The notes below the pieces were generated by a model. That model did no database searches, was not told where the DNA came from, and saw nothing but the letters and a program-made list of their open reading frames with translations. Shown here piece by piece: positions 14,145 through 19,739 of a stretch of 19,739 nt of DNA. How positions within the stretch are numbered: the stretch's first letter is position 1; each line of letters begins with the position of its first letter. The position numbers were made by a program, and so were the translations under genes. This DNA comes from DASQPA01 sp035644215. GTDB taxonomy: Bacteria; Acidobacteriota; Thermoanaerobaculia; Multivoradales; UBA5704. The stretch lies in the NCBI GenBank assembly GCA_035644215.1, contig DASQPA010000260.1, positions 1 to 19,739 of the forward strand, written 5' to 3'.

Positions 14145-14483
14145 GTGAAGAAGCTTGGCAAAGCGGCTCCGTGGATGGTCCTCGGTCTGTTGTTGACGGC
14201 AACGGTGGCCTCGGTCGCCGACGATCCGGGCAAGGCGGTGTTCATGGCCCAGAAGTGCAACCTCTGCCACTCCGTCACGTCGCAGAGCATCGACCGCACC
14301 ATGAAGAGCTCGAAAGCGCCGGATCTCTCGAACGTCGGCGCGACGCGGACCGCCGACTGGATCACGAAGTTCCTCAAGAAGGAAGAGATGATCGACGGTA
14401 AGAAGCACCCGAAGACCCTCACCGCGACCCCGGAGGAGACCACCCAGCTGGTCAAGTGGGTGTCCGGCCTCAAGAAGGGCTAG
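14145..14483 (+). CDS. Small periplasmic mono-haem cytochrome c
   Basis: This 112-residue protein starts at GTG 14145, with AAGGAG 7 nt upstream. Residues 1-25 form a signal sequence (KKLGKAAP basic part, WMVLGLLLTATVASVA hydrophobic part). The haem-binding CNLCH is at 38-42 and gives the proximal His42. Class I cytochromes supply a distal Met in the C-terminal half; here the usual K-M-P type site reads GKKHPK (85-90), and the only Met nearby is M82 in KKEEMIDG. Either M82 or H88 would have to be the sixth ligand. The rest (APDLSNVG, ADWITKFL, TATPEETTQLVKWV) is typical of small diffusible or membrane-tethered electron carriers. It is separated from the glycosyltransferase by 92 bp and converges with the TPR gene over 9 bp. 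Confidence 0.88.
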   Translation: MKKLGKAAPWMVLGLLLTATVASVADDPGKAVFMAQKCNLCHSVTSQSIDRTMKSSKAPDLSNVGATRTADWITKFLKKEEMIDGKKHPKTLTATPEETTQLVKWVSGLKKG

Positions 14484-14492
14484 GAGGATTCC

Positions 14493-15851
14493 TCAGGTCT
14501 GCTCGAAGCGGAGCCCAGGATCGCTCTGGGCCCGCTTCAGATACCCCGCCACCTGCCGTACCACTTCGATACTGGCTTTCTCAGCGGCAACGGCCTGGCG
14601 CAGATACGCCAGGCCGGCCAGAGCCTCGCGGTGGATCTGCCGCGAGGAGAAGATCGGCAGCATCTCCTCGGAAATCCGCTTGAGCTCCGCAACCCGCCCC
14701 TGCTCCGCATAGAGGGACGCCACTTCAAGGGATACCAGCGCCGCGTCGTAAGGCGCATCCACGGCGAGAAAGCCGTCGCGGGCCGAGAGGAGGTACGCTT
14801 CCGCTTCCAGGTATTGGCCCAGTCCCCGGGAGATCTTCCCCTTCACCCAACTTTCACGGCTCTTCGTCCCGGGATCGGGGAACTGCCGATAGAGAGGGCG
14901 TGCCTTGGCGAAGAGCCCCTGCGCCTCCATGCAGCGTCCCACTTCGGCGAGGTCGGTCATGAGGTTGTGCCAGGCGCAGAGCAGCAGCTGGGGCTCGGCG
15001 GTGGGATCGATCAGCTCCAGCGCCTCGTAGAGGACGGGGATCGCCATTTCGGGCACACCCTGTTGCTCATGAACGGACGACAGGTTGATCAGACTGCGAC
15101 CGGCTCGATGGGAGTCGCCGATCTCGCGGAAGATCGAGACGGCACGACGCAGGAGCTTTAGAGCCTCTTCGAAGCGGCGCTCGGCGCGGTACAGAGAGGC
15201 CTGGAAGTCGAGCAGGATCCCGCGTTCCAGGATATCCCCGGTTCCATCTTCCAGGTGGTCGAAGGCCTTCTCGAAAGCGGCCTCCGCTCCTTTGAAATCG
15301 AACTTGATGCGCCGGGCGTTGCCGATCGCACCCCAGGCGCGGGCCGACAGGTCCTCGATCAACTCCGCGCCGTAGAGATCCCCGTCGAGATGGACCGCCA
15401 GGTGGAGGGCCAGGGTGGCCAACTGCTCGCCCTGGGCCGGATTCCTTGCGCTCTCCTCGACGCCGCGCTGGACCAGCAGCTCGAGCAGGCCCCAGGTCTG
15501 AAATCGTTCGTTGTTCTCCAGGATGACCCGCTGGCGCTCGGGGGGGTGGCTTTCGAGCTCGGCGTAGAGACCCTTCGCCTCGGCCCGTTCCTTGTCGAGC
15601 GAGAGCCACTGCCGGTCACGCCGTCGCACACAACGGTGGAGGATCGCCGCGTAGTCCGCCTCCCTGGGGCACCACTGAAGGACCCTCGCGAGCCTCGCGA
15701 CCACGACGCTCCGCCGCCGCGGCTGGAGCAGCACCTGGAGCCGGATCCGGCAATCCGAGCAGCCGACCATATGCTGCAAGACTCTCCGGTGCTCCTCCGG
15801 CAGGGCACCGATCCACTCTTCGATCAGCAGTTCTTGCGGGTGGAACCTCAC
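14493..15851 (-). CDS. ZAS zinc-finger plus TPR-repeat protein
   Basis: This 452-residue soluble protein has no signal or membrane segment. Near the N-terminus HMVGCSDC (residues 27-34) is a His-x3-Cys-x2-Cys motif, the zinc-binding signature of ZAS anti-sigma factors. From about residue 90 onward it is helical, with several TPR units that are clear by pattern: AWGAIGNARRIKFDFKGAE, ASLYRAERRFEEALKLLRRA, LINLSSVHEQQGVPEMAI, GLGQYLEAEAYLLSARDGF, EVASLYAEQGRVAELKRI. The start is GTG 15851, with GGAGG 8 nt upstream. Upstream on the same strand lie an AT-rich promoter-like stretch and a small secreted protein gene that has its own terminator. A sensor or anti-sigma-like scaffold is inferred; no sigma factor gene is present in the window. 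Confidence 0.75.
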   Translation of the reverse strand: MRFHPQELLIEEWIGALPEEHRRVLQHMVGCSDCRIRLQVLLQPRRRSVVVARLARVLQWCPREADYAAILHRCVRRRDRQWLSLDKERAEAKGLYAELESHPPERQRVILENNERFQTWGLLELLVQRGVEESARNPAQGEQLATLALHLAVHLDGDLYGAELIEDLSARAWGAIGNARRIKFDFKGAEAAFEKAFDHLEDGTGDILERGILLDFQASLYRAERRFEEALKLLRRAVSIFREIGDSHRAGRSLINLSSVHEQQGVPEMAIPVLYEALELIDPTAEPQLLLCAWHNLMTDLAEVGRCMEAQGLFAKARPLYRQFPDPGTKSRESWVKGKISRGLGQYLEAEAYLLSARDGFLAVDAPYDAALVSLEVASLYAEQGRVAELKRISEEMLPIFSSRQIHREALAGLAYLRQAVAAEKASIEVVRQVAGYLKRAQSDPGLRFEQT

Positions 15852-15896
15852 GAAATCGACCTCCTCCCAGAGCTCATAAGAAGGTGAGGGGCGACG

Positions 15897-15955
15897 CCAG
15901 ATGTATTTTACACCTCATATAGAATTTTCCGCTACCCTGAAAGTATAAAACAGAA
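15897..15955 (-). promoter_or_regulatory. AT-rich promoter region of the ZAS/TPR gene
   Basis: This is one of the few AT-rich stretches of the window. On the minus strand it offers TATACT (15947-15942, five matches to TATAAT) and TATATG (15921-15916, preceded after 16 bp by CTTTCA). Either could serve the gene starting at 15851. A GCTACCCTG sequence related to the dispersed motif lies at 15931-15939. Confidence 0.4.
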
Positions 15956-15986
15956 AGAGCGCCGAGTACACCTTCCCCGGCGCTCT
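15946..15986 (-). terminator. Rho-independent terminator of the small secreted protein gene
   Basis: On the minus strand AGAGCGCCG (15986-15978) and CGGCGCTCT (15964-15956) form a perfect 9-bp G/C-rich stem with a 13-nt loop, followed by TTCTGTTTT. It lies 9 bp beyond the stop codon of the gene at 16315-15995 and before the promoter region of the ZAS/TPR gene, so the two genes are separate transcripts or joined only by readthrough. Confidence 0.75.
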
Positions 15987-15994
15987 CGATCTCC

Positions 15995-16315
15995 TCAAAT
16001 TCTGGGATGGCCGGATCTTGAAGTGCCGGGGGAGACGACGACGTCATGAGGGCAGGACCCCGTGACTCCATTGGGATCCATGCTGCACCCTTCTTCCTGC
16101 CAAACTGCATGGAAGCCAGGCCCCCCGCCAGCGCTGCCCTGAACCCCGAGCAGAGGCGAGATCCAGCTCCAGAGAGTCCCGGTAATCCCTTGCACTGCAG
16201 GTGTTTGCGGCCGGGGAGACGGCTTCTGAGGTGAAGCCTGGGCTCCACCGACCGCCAGCAGGATGGCAAAAGCCATCGCCAGCGCAATGACGCGGACACG
16301 GAGTTGTGAACACAT
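15995..16315 (-). CDS. Small secreted protein with signal peptide, unknown function
   Basis: This 106-residue protein has a clear Sec signal peptide: MCSQLRVRVI basic start, hydrophobic ALAMAFAILLAVGGA, cleavage predicted after AQA (residue 27). The ~79-residue mature part is Pro/Gly-rich with a TGTLWSWISPLLG segment (45-57). Its end carries EEGCSMDPNG (C77) and GSCPHD (C88), which could form one disulfide. I do not recognise a family. ATG 16315 is chosen because AGGAGAGG lies 6 nt upstream and the signal peptide starts there; an overlapping ATG 5 bases earlier is in another frame and gives no such protein. A strong terminator follows the stop. Its position before the ZAS/TPR gene suggests a secreted partner or signal, but this is inference. 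Confidence 0.7.
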   Translation of the reverse strand: MCSQLRVRVIALAMAFAILLAVGGAQASPQKPSPRPQTPAVQGITGTLWSWISPLLGVQGSAGGGPGFHAVWQEEGCSMDPNGVTGSCPHDVVVSPGTSRSGHPRI

Positions 16316-16497
16316 TGCATTCCTCTCCTCTCCAGTGAACCGCCGAGAGCCGCCATTGGCCAAGGGGCTCACCCATTAGCGAGCACAGCAGAAAGAATGC
16401 CTAAGTGTGGATCGATCGACGGGTCGCTTGCAATGCGCTCCCCTGGCGATCGAGCTGAGATAAATATGGCATTTCTTCTATTAGGTTAGCGATCGAT
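16316..16497. other. Spacer with four CGATCGA sites
   Basis: No gene is visible. CGATCGA occurs at 16413, 16447, 16490 and 16507, four times in about 100 bp, two of them inside the hairpin at 16490-16512. The stretch 16456-16485 is AT-rich and could hold the promoter of the small secreted protein gene, but I see no convincing -35/-10 pair. Confidence 0.4.
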
Positions 16498-16512
16498 TTA
16501 TGAAATCGATCG
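16490..16512. repeat. Perfect 10-bp hairpin across the stop codon of the exosortase partner
   Basis: CGATCGATTT (16490-16499) and AAATCGATCG (16503-16512) are exact inverted copies with a 3-nt loop. On the minus strand the last codons and the TAA stop (16500-16498) fall inside the stem-loop. No T run follows, so it is more likely an mRNA 3'-end structure or a protein-binding palindrome than a classic terminator. Confidence 0.6.
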
Positions 16513-17085
16513 AATACCGGCGCGCGGAGTCGGGGTGAGGAGGAGAGGCAGATAGAAAGCCGCCCAGAGCACCAAGGGGAGGCTGAGCTTCCCCGGCAGG
16601 TCCAGCAGGTGGTGGAGGAGGCCGTAGGCGTTCCGCGCGAAGGGGCCGTAGTTGGCGAGGCTCCAGGCGCCGAGCTGGGTGGCGTAGATGGATTTGACGG
16701 TCGAGAAGACGAGGAAGATGTCGAAGAAAATGGTGAGGAGGAGCGCCCAGCCCAGGTGCCCCAGCCGCTCCCGCCAGGGGACGTCCGGCACGGCGAGGAA
16801 GAGGGCGAGCAGGAGCACCAGGTGGAAGTGCAGATCGGTGACCCGGAAGCCCTTCTCCAGGGTCTTGCCGAGGTCGAGCCGGCTGATCCGCGCGTCGTGC
16901 GGACCCTGCGGCACGAGGAGCGTCGCGCTCGGGTACTCCGTCAAGCGGAGCAGGTTCTGCCCGCTCGCCAGGAGGAAGCGGTTGTAGCCCGGCGCGAGGA
17001 GCGCCCAGACCGCCCACGCCGGCACCAGCCAGAGCAGGACGTTCCTCAGGAAGCGGGGGAGCCAGGGGCGGCCGGCGCGGCTCAC
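16498..17085 (-). CDS. Exosortase-associated membrane protein
   Basis: This 195-residue protein has about four membrane helices (about residues 13-32, 88-102, 112-132 and 165-187). A central extracytoplasmic-type segment contains PSATLLVPQGPHDARISRLD and a FRVTDLHFHL motif before the second helix. Its GTG start at 17085 overlaps the exosortase TGA stop by 4 bases (GTGA), so translation is coupled. Size, topology and position match the membrane protein that accompanies exosortase H (XrtH) loci; I infer that role from context rather than from an active site. Its molecular function is not established. The end of the gene is folded into a perfect hairpin. Confidence 0.7.
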   Translation of the reverse strand: MSRAGRPWLPRFLRNVLLWLVPAWAVWALLAPGYNRFLLASGQNLLRLTEYPSATLLVPQGPHDARISRLDLGKTLEKGFRVTDLHFHLVLLLALFLAVPDVPWRERLGHLGWALLLTIFFDIFLVFSTVKSIYATQLGAWSLANYGPFARNAYGLLHHLLDLPGKLSLPLVLWAAFYLPLLLTPTPRAGIRSIS

Positions 17086-17699
17086 GGGGCCGACTCGACC
17101 GGGGTCTCGGTCGCCGATAGGGGGGCCATCGCCCACCGGTTCGCCCAGAGGATCCAGAGCATCACCCCGAAGAGGATGACGATGCTCTGCCAGATCACCG
17201 TATGGGAGGCGTCGAAGAGCTTCGGGAAGTAGACGCCGGTCAAGAAGAGCGCGATCACCCGCACCAGGTTGACCAGCTGGATGGCCACGATCCCGATCGT
17301 GAGGCCGGCCAGGCGCGAGCGCCACGAGGCGGGGAAGGCGAGCACCGCGGCGAGGAAGATGAGCATCGCCTCGACGCCGTTGCAGCCGTTCCGGATGTTG
17401 ACCGCGAAGCGGTGGCTCTGGATGATCGTGCCCTGGAGCGACACCTGCTGGCCGAGGAGGTTCAACCCCACCCCGCTCGCCCGCGCGATCCCGGCGGTGA
17501 ACGGCTCGACGACGTGGTCGTTCACCCAGTTGAGCGAGATCAGGGCGAAGCCGCCGCCCAGGAGGACGAGGAAGAGGACGAGGAAGGTGATCTCCCGCCG
17601 GTGCTCCCGCCAGACGGAGGCCGGCGAGTCCGCAGCGGCCGACGATACGGGGGGCCGGGCGGCGGGTTTGACGGGATGGGGAGCGCGCTTACGAGCCAT
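17082..17699 (-). CDS. xrtH: Exosortase (XrtH-like) transpeptidase
   Basis: This 205-residue integral membrane cysteine protease/transpeptidase cleaves C-terminal sorting signals of exported proteins. A cytoplasmic Lys/Pro-rich leader (1-30) precedes the first helix (about 37-55). The catalytic Cys106 lies in RNGCNGVEAML, Arg147 in QLVNLVRVIALF and His166 in DASHTVIWQS, the exact Cys/Arg/His arrangement of exosortases. The short single-domain form plus the adjacent membrane partner suggests the XrtH subgroup, which handles IPTL-type C-terminal signals; the subgroup is less certain than the family. ATG 17699 has no SD sequence. A promoter-like pair lies about 50-75 bp upstream and shares its -35 with that of pyrR. 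No target protein with a sorting signal is encoded in this window. Confidence 0.88.
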   Translation of the reverse strand: MARKRAPHPVKPAARPPVSSAAADSPASVWREHRREITFLVLFLVLLGGGFALISLNWVNDHVVEPFTAGIARASGVGLNLLGQQVSLQGTIIQSHRFAVNIRNGCNGVEAMLIFLAAVLAFPASWRSRLAGLTIGIVAIQLVNLVRVIALFLTGVYFPKLFDASHTVIWQSIVILFGVMLWILWANRWAMAPLSATETPVESAP

Positions 17700-17747
17700 G
17701 CAGTGGAAGCACCCGCGGTCGATTTCGAGGTTCGGAAAGCGCCTTGC

Positions 17748-17776
17748 ATCTTAGAGGAGCCTCCGTGCGTTGACAA
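17748..17776 (-). promoter_or_regulatory. Predicted promoter of the exosortase operon
   Basis: On the minus strand TTGTCA (17776-17771), 17 bp, TAAGAT (17753-17748): five of six and four of six consensus matches. The -35 overlaps the -35 of the divergent pyrR promoter by five bases, so polymerase probably cannot occupy both at once. The expected transcript has a leader of about 40 nt. Confidence 0.6.
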
Positions 17777-17798
17777 GCCCGGACCTCGCGGCTACCAT
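17770..17798 (+). promoter_or_regulatory. Predicted promoter of the pyrRBC operon
   Basis: A perfect -35 TTGACA (17770-17775), a 17-bp spacer and TACCAT (17793-17798) form the best sigma-70-type promoter in the window. Transcription would start near 17805, about 18 nt before the GTG of pyrR. This leaves no room for the PyrR-binding loop and attenuator known from Bacillus pyr operons. Confidence 0.7.
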
Positions 17799-17822
17799 GC
17801 CGCGGACTCAAAGATACCGACC

Positions 17823-18380
17823 GTGCCCAAGAAACCGACGCCGCAGACGACCCTCTTGGACGCCCAGCAGATGGCGCGGGTCATCAGGCGTATGGCGGGG
17901 GAGATCGTCGAGCGCAACCGCGGCGTCAAGGACCTCCTCCTCGTCGGCATCCGCACCCGCGGTGTCCCCCTGGCCGAGGCGCTCGCCGCCGAGATCGAGC
18001 GCATGGAGGGGCACCAGATCCCCTTAGGCATCCTCGACATCACCCTCTACCGCGACGACCTGTCGACGGTGGGCGCCCAGCCGCTGGTCAAGGAGACCGT
18101 CCTGCCGCGCTCGCTCGACGACCGCGTGGTCGTGCTCTGCGACGACGTCCTCTACACCGGCCGCACGGTGCGGGCGGCGCTCGACCACCTGGTCGACTAC
18201 GGCCGGCCGCGGGCGGTGCAGCTCGCCGTGCTCATCGACCGCGGGCATCGCGAGCTGCCCATCCAGGCCGACGTGGTGGGGAAGACCGTCCCCACCGCCC
18301 AGAGCGAGAACGTCGAGGTCTCCTTCCCCTCGACCGACGGCGAGGAGCAGGTCCGCCTGACCAAGCGGGGAGCCCCCTGA
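17823..18380 (+). CDS. pyrR: Bifunctional pyr operon regulator / uracil phosphoribosyltransferase
   Basis: This 185-residue protein has the usual PyrR length. The PRPP-binding loop VVVLCDDVLYTGRTVRAAL is at about 102-120, and LLLVGIRTRGVPLAEAL (38-54) and LDITLYRDDL (71-80) are characteristic of PyrR rather than Upp. In Bacillus it binds UMP and pyr mRNA to cause attenuation and also makes UMP from uracil. Here it heads pyrB and pyrC, but the predicted leader is too short for the classic attenuator. It may act mainly as an enzyme or bind RNA inside the operon. GTG 17823 begins the predicted protein without a strong SD sequence. The stop overlaps the pyrB ATG by one base (TGATG). Confidence 0.92.
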   Translation: MPKKPTPQTTLLDAQQMARVIRRMAGEIVERNRGVKDLLLVGIRTRGVPLAEALAAEIERMEGHQIPLGILDITLYRDDLSTVGAQPLVKETVLPRSLDDRVVVLCDDVLYTGRTVRAALDHLVDYGRPRAVQLAVLIDRGHRELPIQADVVGKTVPTAQSENVEVSFPSTDGEEQVRLTKRGAP

Positions 18381-19342
18381 TGCCGCCCGCCGGCGCTCCC
18401 ACTCCGGAATCGCGCTGGACGAAAAAGGACCTCTTAGGGATCGCCGACCTGTCCCCGGCCGAGATCGACCTCGTCCTGACCACCGCCAAGTCGTTCGCCG
18501 AGGTCGGCGAGCGGCCGATCAAGAAGGTCCCCACCCTGCGCGGCAAGACGGTGGTCAACCTCTTCTTCGAGTCCTCGACCCGCACCCGGTCGAGCTTCGA
18601 GATCGCCGAGAAGCGCCTGTCGGCCGACAGCCTCAACTTCTCCGCCTCCGGCTCCTCGCTCTCGAAGGGCGAGAGCCTGGTCGACACCGCCTTGAACCTC
18701 CAGGCCATGGCGCCCGACCTCATCGTCATCCGCCACGCCTACCCCGGGGCGCCCCACCTCCTGGCCAAACGACTCAAGGCCGGGGTGATCAACGCCGGGG
18801 ACGGCGCCCACGAGCACCCCACCCAGGCGCTTCTCGACGCCTACACCATCCTCCAGCACAAGGGGAAGCTCGCCGGCTTGAAGGTCGCGATCGTCGGCGA
18901 CATCGAGCACAGCCGGGTGGTGCGCTCGAACATCCACCTGCTGACCAAGATGGGCGCGAAGGTGACCGTCGCCGGCCCCCGCACCCTGATGCCGGTCGCG
19001 GTCGAGACGATGGGGGTCACCGTGGCCCACCGGCTGGAGGAGGCACTCGCCGGGGCGGACGTGGTCATGATGCTCCGCGTCCAGTTCGAACGGCAGGGGC
19101 GGATGGCCTTCCCCTCGGCCAAGGAGTACTTCAACCTCTTCGGTTTGACCACCGAGCGCCTGAAGGCCGCCAAGGAGGACGTCATCCTCATGCACCCGGG
19201 ACCGATGAACCGCGGGGTCGAGATCGCGAGCGAGGTGGCGGACGGCCCCTACTCGGTGATCCTGGAGCAGGTCACCCATGGGGTCTCGGTGCGCATGGCG
19301 GTCCTCTACCTCCTCTCCGGCGTCCACGAGGAGGGGGCGTAG
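18380..19342 (+). CDS. pyrB: Aspartate carbamoyltransferase catalytic subunit
   Basis: This 320-residue enzyme joins carbamoyl phosphate and L-aspartate to give N-carbamoyl-L-aspartate, the committed step of pyrimidine synthesis. The phosphate-binding SSTRTRSSFE is at 65-74 (STRTR 66-70). The second substrate motif HEHPTQALLDAY and the C-terminal HPGPMNRGVEI segment are conserved. ATG 18380 overlaps the pyrR stop; GGGGAG lies 7 nt upstream. No regulatory subunit pyrI is adjacent, and PyrC follows directly, as in bacteria whose ATCase forms a complex with dihydroorotase or works as a plain trimer. Confidence 0.96.
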   Translation: MPPAGAPTPESRWTKKDLLGIADLSPAEIDLVLTTAKSFAEVGERPIKKVPTLRGKTVVNLFFESSTRTRSSFEIAEKRLSADSLNFSASGSSLSKGESLVDTALNLQAMAPDLIVIRHAYPGAPHLLAKRLKAGVINAGDGAHEHPTQALLDAYTILQHKGKLAGLKVAIVGDIEHSRVVRSNIHLLTKMGAKVTVAGPRTLMPVAVETMGVTVAHRLEEALAGADVVMMLRVQFERQGRMAFPSAKEYFNLFGLTTERLKAAKEDVILMHPGPMNRGVEIASEVADGPYSVILEQVTHGVSVRMAVLYLLSGVHEEGA

Positions 19343-19345
19343 GCC

Positions 19346-19739
19346 ATGCCGCCAATATTGCCGAAAACGCAGACCCCCGACGTCCCGCGGCTTTTGATCC
19401 ATGGCGGCCGGCTGATCGACCCGGCGCAGGGGATCGACGGCGCCCTCGACCTTCTCTTAGAGGACGGGGCGGTCGCCCAGGTCGGCGAGCGGCTGAAGCG
19501 GCCCAAGGATGCGGAGACGATCGACGCCTCCGGACTGGTCGTCTGCCCGGGGCTGATCGACATCCACGTCCATCTGCGCGAGCCGGGCCAGGAGTACAAG
19601 GAGACCGTCGAGACCGGGACGATGGCGGCGGCGGCCGGCGGTTTCACCGCGGTCGCCTGCATGGCCAATACCGAGCCGGTGAACGACAACCGCTCGGTGA
19701 CCGAGCTCATCCTGTCCGAGGCGGAGAAGTGGGGTTTTG
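19346..19739 (+). CDS. pyrC: Dihydroorotase, 5' part (runs off the window)
   Basis: The first 131 residues of an amidohydrolase are present; the gene continues beyond the window end. After a Pro-rich leader (residues 2-13) comes LLIHGGRLIDPAQGIDGALD. The metal-binding H-x-H follows in CPGLIDIHVHLREPGQE, then ETGTMAAAAGGFTAVACMANTEPVND, the order seen in type I dihydroorotases. The enzyme closes carbamoyl aspartate to dihydroorotate. ATG 19346 follows the pyrB stop by 3 bp, and GAGGAGG upstream is a usable SD. Some relatives of this family are inactive partners of ATCase, but the first two metal histidines are present here; the remaining ligands lie outside the window. Confidence 0.93.
   Translation, partial: MPPILPKTQTPDVPRLLIHGGRLIDPAQGIDGALDLLLEDGAVAQVGERLKRPKDAETIDASGLVVCPGLIDIHVHLREPGQEYKETVETGTMAAAAGGFTAVACMANTEPVNDNRSVTELILSEAEKWGF

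Noticed and set aside
15874..16356. Overlapping 160-codon frame on minus starting at the ATG at 16320 or earlier
   Set aside because: The alternative frame has no continuous signal peptide or domain; the frame starting at ATG 16315 has correct SD spacing, a clean signal peptide and a terminator just after its stop.

Overview
The window is about 70% G+C by eye, with long G/C-ending codons and many spurious open frames. It comes from a free-living bacterium. The gene mix points to Acidobacteriota (possibly a Thermoanaerobaculia-like lineage): an exosortase with a membrane partner, a zinc-finger/TPR protein beside a small secreted protein, an SDR-type threonine dehydrogenase with kbl, and a baeRF-type gene. 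This assignment is inference; there is no rRNA or other marker here to settle it. I see no tRNA, rRNA, insertion sequence, prophage or CRISPR array.

Layout. Positions 1-793 carry no convincing gene: competing hairpins and a G-rich duplication (1-130), then an array of about 17 palindromic units of 20-21 bp (about 421-790). On the minus strand follow an O-methyltransferase and a SelO-like protein (3157-794), a broken baeRF/CBS gene (3849-3183) and a two-CBS-domain protein (4421-3951). Divergent from these, on the plus strand, is a threonine-to-glycine operon (tdh, kbl, 4531-6809) ending in a MidA-like methyltransferase with TPR-type repeats (6841-8469). It converges on a full-length smc gene (12062-8508, minus). 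A GT-C membrane glycosyltransferase (12223-14052) and a small cytochrome c (14145-14483) are on plus. They converge on a ZAS-motif/TPR protein (15851-14493, minus), which lies downstream of a small secreted protein (16315-15995, minus) that has its own terminator. An exosortase and its membrane partner (17699-16498, minus) diverge from a pyrimidine operon pyrR-pyrB-pyrC (17823 to the window end, plus).

How the genes work together. Tdh and Kbl convert threonine through 2-amino-3-ketobutyrate to glycine and acetyl-CoA. PyrB and PyrC carry out the carbamoyl-aspartate and dihydroorotate steps, with PyrR as the likely regulator or uracil phosphoribosyltransferase. The exosortase pair should process surface proteins encoded elsewhere; no substrate is visible here. 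The ZAS/TPR protein with the small secreted protein, and the SelO-like/O-methyltransferase pair with a 10-bp palindrome over its start, are the least explained gene units.

Regulatory signals are unusually readable. TTGACA-17-TACCAT (pyrR) and TTGTCA-17-TAAGAT (exosortase) share one -35 sequence back to back. Several genes without a Shine-Dalgarno (SD) sequence (tdh, smc, the O-methyltransferase) have a -10-like hexamer only 9-11 nt before the start codon, which suggests leaderless transcripts. No transcription start has been measured; these are pattern calls.
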